Assembly: GCA_900314635.1 (NCBI GenBank)
Contig: OMVY01000003.1
Location: forward strand, 186,001-250,000
DNA from: an uncultured Methanobrevibacter sp.
GTDB taxonomy: Archaea > Methanobacteriota > Methanobacteria > Methanobacteriales > Methanobacteriaceae
Reading direction: 5' to 3'
DNA length: 64,000 nucleotides
The notes beneath the pieces were generated by a model that was not told the origin of the DNA, did not search any database, and was given only the letters and a program-made list of their open reading frames with translations. The position numbers and the translations under genes are program-made. Shown piece by piece: positions 55,739 to 64,000 of this stretch. Every line of letters begins with the position of its first letter. Within the stretch, counting starts at the first letter, position 1.

Positions 55739-56167
55739 ATGGGAGAATTAGTTGTAAATCCTGAACTTTGCGTAGACTGCGGACTTTGCGAGAGAAATTG
55801 TCCAAACAATGCAATTCGAGTACATGACAATGTTCCATTGTTCTGCATGCACTGCAGTCCTGATAAGGCACCTTGTCTAGCAGTTTGTCCTAAAGGTGCC
55901 ATTCAAGCTTTAGGCGGAGCTATCACTATAGAAAAGGATATGTGCATTGGCTGTGGATTATGTAAGGATGTCTGTCCGATTGGAGCTATCAACATCGACG
56001 AGCGTGGTCAGGCTAATAAATGCGATTTATGCGAAGAATATGACTGCCAGCAATGTGTTGAAGCTTGTCCAACTGGAGCACTTACAAACGACCAGAGCGA
56101 AATAATCCGTGCTAAGCAAGACAAGTTAGCTGACGGCTATAAAAAGATTCAATCTTTATTGAAATAG
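55739..56167 (+). CDS. porF: Por-associated polyferredoxin PorF
   Basis: Second accessory iron-sulfur protein (142 residues). Clusters: CVDCGLCERNCP, CMHCSPDKAPCLAVCP, CIGCGLCKDVCP and CDLCEEYDCQQCVEACP, so four [4Fe-4S] sites are likely. GGTGTGA, which overlaps the porE stop, points to the ATG at 55739. It closes the operon and is followed by a small hairpin (AATAGATT/..TCTATTT) and T-tracts. Confidence 0.92.
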   Translation: MGELVVNPELCVDCGLCERNCPNNAIRVHDNVPLFCMHCSPDKAPCLAVCPKGAIQALGGAITIEKDMCIGCGLCKDVCPIGAINIDERGQANKCDLCEEYDCQQCVEACPTGALTNDQSEIIRAKQDKLADGYKKIQSLLK

Positions 56168-56305
56168 ATTTTTTCTATTTCTTCTTTTTTTATATTTTTT
56201 TATTTTCAATTTTTTATTTTTGTTATAATATCTGTTTTTTGTTTTAAATATTGTCTAAATGATAACAGTTTATTTTTTATAAAAATAGTAAATTAATTAA
56301 GATTA

Positions 56306-56737
56306 TTAAATTAATTTTTCTGTAATTGTGGCAGCGGATTCGACCATTTTAGGACATAACTCGCTAAATAGATTATTTTCAATTGCATGCTCTTTTCCTT
56401 CGGGGGTTGAAATGTCGCAGTCTAATAATTCCCTGCATAAGTAAGATCCGTTTTCCTTTTTGAATTCATCTAAAAACTTGTCACAGACCTTATCCGCTTT
56501 TATTTTACTTTCTTTATCGTCTGCATTGGAATGTCCGTATTTGAGGCCCAATACCATAAGTGCGCCTGTGCATGCTCCGCATACTTCTCCTTTGCGCATG
56601 CCGCTTCCAAAACAGGCGCCAATCTTGAGTGCCTGCTCTTCAGACAATCCTAGATCTTTGGAAAATGCTGCAAAAACCGCTTGGGAGCAAAAAAATCCTG
56701 AATTAAACAGTTCTACTGATTTTTCTATTCTGTTCAT
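56306..56737 (-). CDS. C_GCAxxG_C_C family redox protein
   Basis: A 143-residue soluble protein with the signature spacing of cysteines for which the family is named: FFCSQAVFAAF (residue about 17), KIGACFGSGMRKGEVCGACTGALMVLG (about 41-67), then late cysteines in CDKFLDEF, CRELLDCD and CPK. The family is thought to bind a metal or cluster or do thiol redox work; no reaction is established. Its promoter region carries an unusual 10-bp tandem array. Confidence 0.85.
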   Translation of the reverse strand: MNRIEKSVELFNSGFFCSQAVFAAFSKDLGLSEEQALKIGACFGSGMRKGEVCGACTGALMVLGLKYGHSNADDKESKIKADKVCDKFLDEFKKENGSYLCRELLDCDISTPEGKEHAIENNLFSELCPKMVESAATITEKLI

Positions 56738-56751
56738 GTAAATACCTCATT

Positions 56752-56834
56752 ATTAGAATATTAAAATATCTTAGAATATCTTAGAATATCTTAGAATATT
56801 TAGAATATCTTAGAATATCTTAGAAATATCTTAA
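56752..56834. repeat. Ten-bp tandem repeat (TTAGAATATC) in the promoter of the C_GCAxxG_C_C gene
   Basis: About seven copies of TTAGAATATC with a period of 10 or 11 bases, starting 15 bases upstream of the minus-strand start codon. The remaining gap to 57070 holds AT-rich DNA and the promoter of the fumarase gene. A 10-bp period places every copy on the same face of the helix. Confidence 0.9.
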
Positions 56835-57070
56835 TAGTTTTTTTCATTTCTTGTTATATTATTCTATAATTTATTCCTTTTTAAATTTCTTAAATTATTT
56901 TACTTGGATGTAGATTTTATCTGAAATTTTTTATCTTTTTGAATTTCTATTTTTTGAAATTCATGTTGATTTTAAAAAATTATTTAAACATATAAAATAA
57001 ATATTCTATTTGTATGTCAATTTAATTTTTTAAATTCAATAAATAATTTATTTATCATTTACGTGATTTT

Positions 57071-57913
57071 ATGATTAGCGAGAAAACAATTGAAGATACT
57101 ATTTATCAACTCTACAAAAAGGCAGCAATCGAATTAGGTGAAGATGTCAAATCCGCACTTGAAGATGCTCTTAAAAGGGAGGATAATGATTTAGGTAAGT
57201 TAAATATTGAAGCTATTTTAAAGAATATTGAACTTGCCCAAGAAAAATCAATTCCGATGTGCCAGGATACAGGTCTTCCCATTATTTTTGTAAAACTTGG
57301 AAATGTTCAAGTTGAAAATCTTTATGAAGGAATTAAAAAGGGAGTAGCTCGAGCAACTGCTGAAGTGCCTCTTCGTCCTAATGTCGTAGATCCGATAACA
57401 AGGCAGAATTCAGGTATTAATGTCGGTAAATGCGTTCCAATAATCGATATTGAGCTAATTGACGCAGATTATGTTGAATTCACAATCATGCCTAAGGGAT
57501 TCGGTTCTGAAAACAACAATGCTCTTAAAATGGCTCTTCCTGCTGATGGAATCGAAGGAATAAAGGACTTTGTGGTGGAATCAGTTCTTAAATCCGGAGG
57601 CAAGCCATGCCCTCCAATGGTTGTAGGGGTCGGAATCGGCGGAACATCTGATATGGCTTTGAAGCTTGGAAAGAAAGCCCTTCTCGGCAAGGTTGGCCAG
57701 CGCAATCCCGACGAAACAATAGCCTCAATGGAAGAGGAAATCCTTGAGAGAATCAATAAGAATGGAAAAGGACCTATGGGGCTTGGTGGAAGAACAACCG
57801 CACTTGATGTGAAGATTTTGAAAATGGACACCCATACTGCCGGACTTCCTGTTGGTGTTGTAATTCAATGCTGGGCAGACAGGCATGCAACAACTCGCTT
57901 AAGTGATGATTAG
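57071..57913 (+). CDS. fumA: Fumarate hydratase class I, alpha subunit
   Basis: Oxygen-sensitive [4Fe-4S] hydro-lyase, malate to fumarate, in the reductive partial TCA path of methanogens. The 280 residues form the alpha domain: cluster cysteines lie in [16 protein letters not shown] (about 77-92) and [30 protein letters not shown], with a further one in NVGKCVP. The C-terminal swivel (beta) subunit is a separate protein and is not in the window. GTGAT precedes the ATG. Confidence 0.94.
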   Translation: MISEKTIEDTIYQLYKKAAIELGEDVKSALEDALKREDNDLGKLNIEAILKNIELAQEKSIPMCQDTGLPIIFVKLGNVQVENLYEGIKKGVARATAEVPLRPNVVDPITRQNSGINVGKCVPIIDIELIDADYVEFTIMPKGFGSENNNALKMALPADGIEGIKDFVVESVLKSGGKPCPPMVVGVGIGGTSDMALKLGKKALLGKVGQRNPDETIASMEEEILERINKNGKGPMGLGGRTTALDVKILKMDTHTAGLPVGVVIQCWADRHATTRLSDD

Positions 57914-57993
57914 ATTTTTAATGAAATGATCTGTTTTTTAGAAAAAATTTTAATGATTATAGTATTATTTATGTGTAAATTTAAGGTGATTAC

Positions 57994-59589
57994 ATGATAT
58001 TGATTATTACAGGACATTTGGCTTATCCATTGGTTAAGCAAATGGCTGAAAAATCATCTAAAGAGACTATTGTTCATGTTGCAGATACTCAAGTAGCTGC
58101 ATTCCTGACACCAAGCAAAATCATAAAAGAGATAAAAGAGAATTTCTCGGATATTTTAGATGATATCGACCTCATACTAGTTCCTGGCTTGATAAGAAAG
58201 GATACATTTGAAATAGCCGAAGTTCTCAAGATTCCTTGTTACAAGGCATCTACAGATGCTGCTGACTTGGCCATGGTTCTTGACCTGGTTGATGATCTGG
58301 AACTCTCCCAGTCAACACCTGCTGACAGGCTCATCATTGAAGAGAAGAGAAAGCAGGCTTTAAAGATTATTGATGATTATGAAAATGATCTGGAGCTCAG
58401 GGAAGAGCTGCTTAAAAAGGAAAACAACATAATGGTTCGAAATCTCCCAGTGGGGGATGATTATCCTTTAAGAGTTTTGTCTGAAATCGCAAGTGCTCCT
58501 GTTTTATCAAAAGAGGCTTTAATCAGGAAGGCGGAGTATTTTGTTGCTTCAGGTTCCGATATGATCGATATAGGAATGATTGCAGGGGAGGATCGTTCAG
58601 ATGAGATTCCTGATTTGATTGATACATTGCGCCCTATTGTAGGAGACAGGCCTCTTAGTATCGATACATTAAATCCAAACGAGATCAAGGCTGCTGTCGA
58701 ACATGGGATAGACATGGTTTTAAGCCTGGACCATGGAAATTGTGAAGAGCTGTTACCTTATTTGGCTGAAAAAGGCGTTCCTGCAGTATTGCTTCCAACA
58801 AACTATTCTGAGGGCTTTGTTCCAAAGACTCCTGAAGACAGGGTGGATTCAATGCTCAAATTAAAGGACAAGTGCTCTTCAATTGATTCTGTATGTGATT
58901 TGGTTTTAGACCCTGTAAACAGCAGCAGCATAGTCGATTCAATATTTGCCTATCATGATTTCCACCAAGTCTGCAAAAAGCCGATGTTTTTCGGAGTAGG
59001 AAATGTGGTGGAACTCATGGATACTGATTCCAATGGTGCTAATGCCCTTCTTGCAGGTATAGCCATGGAGCTTGGAGCAAGCATTCTGTTCACTCCTGAA
59101 GAAAGTGGAAAAACAACTGGAAGCGTAAGGGAGCTTTCAATCGCTTCTAAGATGATGTTTCTAGCGAAACAGAGAAAATCCATTCCAAAAGATCTGGGAA
59201 TAGACCTTCTCGTCTTCAAGGATAAGAAGCGAAGAGTTGATTTGGCTGGAGAAGACTATGAAGAACTTCCTCATTATAAATCTGAAGAAGAGATGAAATT
59301 CGTTCATGACAAGGCGGGCAGTTTTAAAATCCGTGTTGAGTATGGTGTGGATGTCGAATCAAGCAAGATTGTTGTGGTTCACTTTATCCGGACAAAGGCC
59401 CAGGCGGTCATTGAAGGACGTTCTGCAAAAGAGGTTTATGAGGAGATAATCCGGAAAGGATTGGTTTCCCGTTTGGAGCACGCCGCATATTTAGGAAGTG
59501 AACTTCAAAAGGCGGAGATAGCTCTGTTGACAGGAAAAGAATATGTTCAGGACTTTGAATTGTTTAAAAATCCTGAATTAAAGGCTTGA
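57994..59589 (+). CDS. Dihydropteroate synthase-related protein
   Basis: A 531-residue archaeal protein of the DHPS-related family. The N-terminal 150 residues are a methanogen-specific domain ([39 protein letters not shown]). A TIM-barrel pterin-binding-like domain follows (about 165-420; [47 protein letters not shown]), then a C-terminal domain. The family has been linked to tetrahydromethanopterin biosynthesis by homology to DHPS, but the reaction is not proven. GGTGAT precedes the ATG. Confidence 0.88.
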   Translation: MILIITGHLAYPLVKQMAEKSSKETIVHVADTQVAAFLTPSKIIKEIKENFSDILDDIDLILVPGLIRKDTFEIAEVLKIPCYKASTDAADLAMVLDLVDDLELSQSTPADRLIIEEKRKQALKIIDDYENDLELREELLKKENNIMVRNLPVGDDYPLRVLSEIASAPVLSKEALIRKAEYFVASGSDMIDIGMIAGEDRSDEIPDLIDTLRPIVGDRPLSIDTLNPNEIKAAVEHGIDMVLSLDHGNCEELLPYLAEKGVPAVLLPTNYSEGFVPKTPEDRVDSMLKLKDKCSSIDSVCDLVLDPVNSSSIVDSIFAYHDFHQVCKKPMFFGVGNVVELMDTDSNGANALLAGIAMELGASILFTPEESGKTTGSVRELSIASKMMFLAKQRKSIPKDLGIDLLVFKDKKRRVDLAGEDYEELPHYKSEEEMKFVHDKAGSFKIRVEYGVDVESSKIVVVHFIRTKAQAVIEGRSAKEVYEEIIRKGLVSRLEHAAYLGSELQKAEIALLTGKEYVQDFELFKNPELKA

Positions 59590-59736
59590 TTTTTCTTTTT
59601 AAACAGAGCAATTTGGAAAATATATTTTTAAAATCGTATCTAAAAAAGAAGTAGTTAATTGAAATTAACTACCAATCATCTATTTTTATTATTATTTGTT
59701 TAAGGCAGTGGATGATGCTGCCAATTCTCTTTTTAA

Positions 59737-60741
59737 TTAATTTTTAAAGCATCTGCTTTCTTTTTTGCTGTAGCAGTTGTTGCATGTCTGGCAAATTGAT
59801 GTTCCCTTGCCTCCGTTTGCCTTCCAGTCTTTCAAGAAGTCTCCTTGAGCCACAAATGGCTTGGACATTGACACGAAGTCGACTTTGGTGTTGTTCAATA
59901 CATTATTTATTGATTCGCTGTCTCTCATTGTTCCGCCTAAGACAATAGGGATGTCCAGTTCATCGCTTAATTCATTGACATAGTCTAGATATGGGTTGTG
60001 GCCTTCCAAATAGCCTTGCATAAGGGTGATGGTGCGGCCGGTCAGCTGAATGCTGTCGGCACCGTTTCTTGCAAGCAGTTTAGCTATTTCCATGCTTTCC
60101 TTATAGTCCATTCCACCCTTTCTGCCATCAGTAGGGTTAATTCTAAGGCCTACATGCATGTCCATGTTGTTTTTTATGGTTCTTATTATCTCGAGAACTA
60201 TTCTTGTACGATTCAAGGTGTTTCCACCATAATTATCTGTTCTCTGGTTGAAATATGGATTTACAAATCTGGCAAGATAAAAATTGTTTCCCATGTTGAT
60301 TTGAATTCCATCAAACCCTGCAAAAGAGAATTTTTTAGCAGCCATTATCACTTCTGCCTGGAACCTTCTTATTCCCTCGATGCTGATGTCGTTGGCTTCG
60401 ACTTTTTGATTGTTTCCATCATTGTAATAGAATGGAGCCAGCTGGCCCAGTATTGGAACATTGTATTCATGGGCCATATCTGTAATTTCCTTATAATCCT
60501 TTATGAAGCTTTTATGGTTAATATTGTTGCAATACTCTGCAAAACGGTCTCTAGGGTCCATGACAAACATTTCACTATTGATAAGTCCCACGCCGGAACT
60601 AGCTATTTTTTCATACCTTTCAAACACGCTGGTTTCAAGGAAACCTCCATTTTCAATTTCCCTTTCCCATGTTCCTGTTCTTATAATCCTGCTATTAAGA
60701 TGCAGATTTCCAAATTCACATTCATCAAACAAATCTTTCAT
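59737..60741 (-). CDS. Old yellow enzyme-family NADH:flavin oxidoreductase (short form)
   Basis: FMN-binding TIM barrel of 334 residues. N-terminal LNSRIIRTGTWE, substrate-side FAGFDGIQINMGNNFYLARFVNPYFNQRTDNYGG and phosphate-binding IPIVLGGTMRDSES match the OYE barrel. The chain ends right after CQTCNNCYSKKESRCF, the C-x2-C-x2-C-x(n)-C that binds a [4Fe-4S] cluster in 2-enoate reductase-like members. The usual C-terminal FAD/NAD(P) domains are absent, so electrons must come from another protein. Physiological substrate unknown. GGTGAT lies before the ATG at 60741. Confidence 0.88.
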   Translation of the reverse strand: MKDLFDECEFGNLHLNSRIIRTGTWEREIENGGFLETSVFERYEKIASSGVGLINSEMFVMDPRDRFAEYCNNINHKSFIKDYKEITDMAHEYNVPILGQLAPFYYNDGNNQKVEANDISIEGIRRFQAEVIMAAKKFSFAGFDGIQINMGNNFYLARFVNPYFNQRTDNYGGNTLNRTRIVLEIIRTIKNNMDMHVGLRINPTDGRKGGMDYKESMEIAKLLARNGADSIQLTGRTITLMQGYLEGHNPYLDYVNELSDELDIPIVLGGTMRDSESINNVLNNTKVDFVSMSKPFVAQGDFLKDWKANGGKGTSICQTCNNCYSKKESRCFKN

Positions 60742-60888
60742 ACAATCACCTTCGTTAGTTTTAAAAATTATCTCAAGTATTATTTAGTTTTTTTTTATTT
60801 ATTAAGCAATACAGTTAAAAAAATTTTACTTATGTGCAATGGTTAATTATCTTTTAAAAGGCTTTTCAAATGGAAATCTTCAAAACCA

Positions 60889-61608
60889 TTATTCCCGTAA
60901 AGTATATATCTGCAGTTTGTATAATGTTTTACTGCTTAAAAATGATTTTCTGCAATCAATATCGTCAACAAGTACGAGGCTGTTGTTTGTTGGGAAATAA
61001 TTTCTGTACTCCCTGCTCAAGTAATAAAAGAAGATATAAATCTTTCTGGGATTTCTATCATAAGAATCTTTTATCTGATTGAAAACCTTTTGGAATATTT
61101 TTGTTGAAAATGGATTGAAGAAGTAAAAGCAATTAGCCTCATCAGGTACATATTCTTCTGCTTTAGAGTGGATGAACTGTATCTTTGGCTTGAAATCATC
61201 CGGATTGCTTTCATTGTCATCTCGGGGAGAATAGAGGGATCTGCTTTTATTTTTATAATATCTTATCAGATTGCTGTTTGATTGTCTGATGCGCCTTTCG
61301 TTAAAGTCTATTCCAATAACACGGCATCCGATTTGATTGTTTAAGAAGATTCCGACTCTGCCCTTTCCGCATCCATAATCCACCAAAGTGTCTTCTTTTC
61401 TAATCCATCCACTTTTCACCAGCTTCTGCAGTACTTGATAAGGTGTAGGGTCATATCCATAATTGGTCCTGTTCATTCCTCTATAGTCTGAGAATACCGT
61501 GTGAATGCCAAGCCTTAAATCCCAGATCAAATCATTAAAAAAGTAGAGATAAAACTGCCTCAGTCTCATGAATTGGGTTTTTTTATTAATTTTAACTTCT
61601 TCACTCAT
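60889..61608 (-). CDS. Class I SAM-dependent methyltransferase
   Basis: Soluble Rossmann-fold methyltransferase of 239 residues. Motif I is DTLVDYGCGKGRVGIFL (about 96-112), with the acidic ribose contact IGIDFNERRI and a later FNPFSTKIFQKVF strand. The N-terminal RLGIHTVFSDYRGMNRTNYGYDPTPYQVLQKL resembles bacterial methyltransferases of unknown substrate. GGGAGAT precedes the ATG at 61608. It is co-oriented with the OYE gene, 147 bases apart; a shared pathway is not evident. Confidence 0.82.
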   Translation of the reverse strand: MSEEVKINKKTQFMRLRQFYLYFFNDLIWDLRLGIHTVFSDYRGMNRTNYGYDPTPYQVLQKLVKSGWIRKEDTLVDYGCGKGRVGIFLNNQIGCRVIGIDFNERRIRQSNSNLIRYYKNKSRSLYSPRDDNESNPDDFKPKIQFIHSKAEEYVPDEANCFYFFNPFSTKIFQKVFNQIKDSYDRNPRKIYIFFYYLSREYRNYFPTNNSLVLVDDIDCRKSFLSSKTLYKLQIYTLRE

Positions 61609-61924
61609 TTTATCTCCCTTTTATTTTTCATTGCTAAATTAATGCAATTTTTTATTCAAAAAGCTTATAAAAATATAATTATCTTATATTGTTAATGCAT
61701 AATTAATTTTTATATTGTTTTGAGTTTGTTATAAACTTATAGATATATCGGTTTTTTATCTGCAAATCATAAATTATTGTAAGGATGAATTGATTGGATG
61801 TGGAGTTTTACAAAAACCTTTTTTAAGGCTTATTTTTTTATTTTAGTTCAATTTTATTCATTAAACTTTAAATAAATTGAAAAATAGAATTATACATGTT
61901 GACTTATTTGATGGAGGGACAATA

Positions 61925-63820
61925 ATCTCTAGAAAAATAATAATCATCTTGCTGCTCTTTGCTTTGGCAATCAATATGGGGCATGTTTCAGCTATGGAAG
62001 ATAATGCCTGCATTGATTTTGAAGATTCTCAAATGAGTGAAGGCAGTTCTTTGGAGGCTATATCTCCAGACAATTCTGCAGGTTCCGTTTTATTGTCAGA
62101 TTCAAATATTGATTCAGATTTAATGTCAGATTCAAAAGGGTTTTCAGATTTAAACTCAGATTCAAGTGATGAGCTTTTATCAGACTCAGAATCCAATGAT
62201 TCATCAGATGATAGTCCAATAGTAAAAAACGACACTCAGATAATCATTAAAACCACAGATATTGTCAACGGAACAAACTTTAACGCTTACCTGCAGGATA
62301 GTAATGGAAATCCGATTTATGGTGAAAACGTGAGCTTTATTTCAGATTTTGCAAATTACACCTCCAAAACAACATCAACAGGCAAGGCCAGACTTAAAAT
62401 AAACTTAGCTCCTGGAGAATATAAATTTGTTTTGCTTTTCAACGGCAGTGATGTCTATAATCCATGTCAAAAGAACGTGACAATCACAGTTTTCAAGAAT
62501 AAGGTAAAATGGTCTCTGGAAAGTTCCAAAGTCTATCAGGGAAATTACATTTCAGTTTATCTGAAGAACGCTTTTGGAAAGGCCTTTAAAAATCAGACTA
62601 TTTTATTCATCATAAATGGAAAAACCTACAATAAGACAACAGATTCCGAAGGAAGAGCCCGATTGAAAATCAAATTGAATCCGAAAACATATAATCTCAC
62701 TATTTGCTATCCAGGATATTCATCTTACCCTCCGAGAAACAAGTCATATGATCTTAAAGTTTTAAAGAATGTTGCAAAAATAAGCGTCTCAAGCAAGATA
62801 GTAATCAATAAGAATTATTTTTATGCATACTTGAAGGATGCTTCAGGAAAGGCTTTGGCTTCTCAAAAGGTCACTTTTAAGATAAACGGCAAGAAATATG
62901 TTCGAAAAACAGACTCCAAGGGAAAAGCCGCTTTGAAAATTAGGTTAAAAGCTAAAAACTACAAGCTCAGGATGTATTTCTATGGCAAGTCCTATTATCA
63001 TGCCTGCCATAAGTACATTACTCTCACAGTCAAAAAGAACTATGCGGGCAAAAATGCAATCTGGGTCTGGAGCACAGACAAGGACAAGCTTGATTTAAAC
63101 CAGTTGAAAAGGAATGGAATCACAAACATTTTCGTTCATGAGCAGGCGGTAAAAAGTTCAAACTTTAAATCCTGGCTTAAAAAAGTCAATAGGAAAGGAT
63201 TGAAGGTTCATATCTGGATGCTCGTATTTTATAAAAACGGAGAGTTTATAAATCCGATAAATAAGAATGGCAATATCAAGAAGTCATTATTCAAAAGCAA
63301 TGTCAAAAGGGCTAGGAAGTATGCTAGGATAAAAGGTGTATCTGGAGTCCATTTTGATTATATTAGATTCCCTGGAACTGCTTATAAATATAAGAAAGGG
63401 GTTTATGCGGTTAATTTGATGACAAAGCAATTATCCAAGGCTGTCAAGAAGGCAAACAGGAATGCCATGGTTTCAGCTGCTGTAATGCCTGAAAGCATTT
63501 ATAGCGATAAGTATTATTATGGTCAGGATATAAAAGCAATGTCCAAGTATATTGATGTATTTTGTCCAATGATTTACAGCCACAGTTATGGACAAAGCAG
63601 CAAATGGATTCAATCCCAAACTAAATCCTTTAAAAAAGCCATGGGTGGCAATGCTCAGATATGGGCTGGTTTGCAGACTTATGGAGCTACAGGCAAGAGG
63701 CTGTCTAACAAGGCGCTTACTGCAGATATTAAATATGCACTAAAAGGCGGTGCTGTAGGTATTACATTCTTCAGATTTGGATTATTCAACCAAGTTAATA
63801 TGAATAAGATCACTGTTTAG
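61925..63820 (+). CDS. Secreted protein with three Ig-like repeats and a GH-like TIM barrel; possible ATC start
   Basis: Exported protein of about 631 residues (counted from 61925): signal peptide SRKIIIILLLFALAINMGHVSA, an Asp/Ser-rich linker with SDS repeats (about 30-110), three tandem Ig-like modules (about 115-385; FxxxGKxYxxxTxSxGxAxLKIxL pattern), and a C-terminal TIM-barrel hydrolase-like domain with KVHIWMLVFY, GVHFDYIRFPG and DVFCPMIYSHSYG, as in the GH-like DUF4015/GHL10 group. FDYIRFP carries the likely catalytic acid. GGAGGG (61913-61918) is followed after six bases by ATC 61925; the nearest canonical in-frame start is TTG 61877 without a ribosome-binding site. A pseudomurein glycan-strand hydrolase is a reasonable hypothesis. 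Confidence 0.75.
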   Translation: MSRKIIIILLLFALAINMGHVSAMEDNACIDFEDSQMSEGSSLEAISPDNSAGSVLLSDSNIDSDLMSDSKGFSDLNSDSSDELLSDSESNDSSDDSPIVKNDTQIIIKTTDIVNGTNFNAYLQDSNGNPIYGENVSFISDFANYTSKTTSTGKARLKINLAPGEYKFVLLFNGSDVYNPCQKNVTITVFKNKVKWSLESSKVYQGNYISVYLKNAFGKAFKNQTILFIINGKTYNKTTDSEGRARLKIKLNPKTYNLTICYPGYSSYPPRNKSYDLKVLKNVAKISVSSKIVINKNYFYAYLKDASGKALASQKVTFKINGKKYVRKTDSKGKAALKIRLKAKNYKLRMYFYGKSYYHACHKYITLTVKKNYAGKNAIWVWSTDKDKLDLNQLKRNGITNIFVHEQAVKSSNFKSWLKKVNRKGLKVHIWMLVFYKNGEFINPINKNGNIKKSLFKSNVKRARKYARIKGVSGVHFDYIRFPGTAYKYKKGVYAVNLMTKQLSKAVKKANRNAMVSAAVMPESIYSDKYYYGQDIKAMSKYIDVFCPMIYSHSYGQSSKWIQSQTKSFKKAMGGNAQIWAGLQTYGATGKRLSNKALTADIKYALKGGAVGITFFRFGLFNQVNMNKITV

Positions 63821-64000
63821 AATTAATTCCTAAAATAAAGAATATTTTTCCATAGCTTTCAGCTTTTCATTTTTTATTTTTTTATTTTTTAGCTATTTTT
63901 CTTATTCAGGGGATTGTTTTTCTTTTCTTTATGAGTTTTAGCTATTTTTCTTATTTCATAAAGTTGTTTTTTTATTTATGAGTTTTAGATTTTTTTCTAA
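63821..64000 (+). terminator. Oligo-T terminator region with repeated TTTTAGCTATTTTTCTTATT
   Basis: After the last gene, the phrase TTTTAGCTATTTTTCTTATT appears twice (about 63888 and 63938), with TATGAGTTTTAG again near 63978. It is another duplicated T-tract array running to the window edge. Confidence 0.7.

Noticed and set aside
59998-60846. 282-codon plus-strand frame opposite the OYE-family gene
   Set aside because: The minus strand encodes a clear FMN barrel over the same bases; the plus frame has no recognisable domain and no start signal.

Overview
The window is a stretch of low-GC archaeal chromosome, most consistent with a methanogen of the Methanobacteriales close to Methanobrevibacter. 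This rests on established gene order and family membership: secE-spt5-rpl11 followed by rpl1-rpl10-rpl12 with archaeal acidic P-stalk tails, FtsZ, Rli1/ABCE1, aEF1-beta, TFS, Pth2, RadB, archaetidylinositol-phosphate synthase, bifunctional FBP aldolase/phosphatase, a methanofuran-pathway-type kinase and a six-gene pyruvate:ferredoxin oxidoreductase (porCDAB-EF) cluster. Intergenic DNA is very AT-rich, TATA boxes are evident, and most genes carry a GGTGA/GGAGG ribosome-binding site. No CRISPR array, insertion sequence or prophage was seen.

Layout: 0-8 kb cupin, tRNA-Glu, ftsZ and the transcription/ribosomal-protein block; 8-18 kb alaS, FBP aldolase/phosphatase, flavodoxin-like protein, DUF357, CDP-alcohol transferase, Sua5, radB and a broken aminotransferase; 18-22 kb secreted wall-directed proteins; 22-27 kb rli1, pth2, mfnE-like kinase, zinc ribbons, aEF1-beta; 27-31 kb a TctA-like permease and a two-gene Tad/T2SS-like ATPase and membrane-platform pair; 31-48 kb a metal-homeostasis island (metal P-type ATPase, DUF6110, feoA, two feoB, CbiMNQO/NikMNQO importer); 48-57 kb two tRNAs, PhoU-like regulator, TFS and the por operon; 57-64 kb fumarase alpha, DHPS-related protein, OYE-family reductase, methyltransferase and a large secreted TIM-barrel protein.

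The most striking content is in the metal island. A 16-bp palindrome TTTAGG-N4-CCTAAA, resembling DtxR/IdeR-type iron boxes, brackets TATA boxes in front of the P-type ATPase operon and the feo genes. It also sits in front of three transcription units that contain no credible ORF. These three loci (47.16-47.43 kb +, 47.59-47.92 kb +, 31.51-31.14 kb -) share a promoter layout, stem-loops, a conserved unpaired CAATCTCCAAA box followed by TTAGTRCATRG that opens a terminal hairpin, and a final U-tract. I propose a family of iron-responsive small RNAs, functionally like bacterial RyhB, whose CUCC core is complementary to ribosome-binding sites. A separate pair of GTATTAC/GTAATAC inverted repeats (NikR-like) precedes a long structured leader of the nik/cbi importer.

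Other notable points: three genes (mfnE-like kinase, TadC-like protein, TIM-barrel protein) have a good ribosome-binding site followed at normal spacing by ATT or ATC, with no suitable ATG/GTG/TTG; oligo-T tracts after genes are repeatedly expanded into 27-57 bp tandem repeats; clusters of hairpins follow rpl12 and recur elsewhere; and three secreted proteins share signal peptide - Ser/Asp-rich linker - beta or Ig-like module - candidate wall hydrolase domain.
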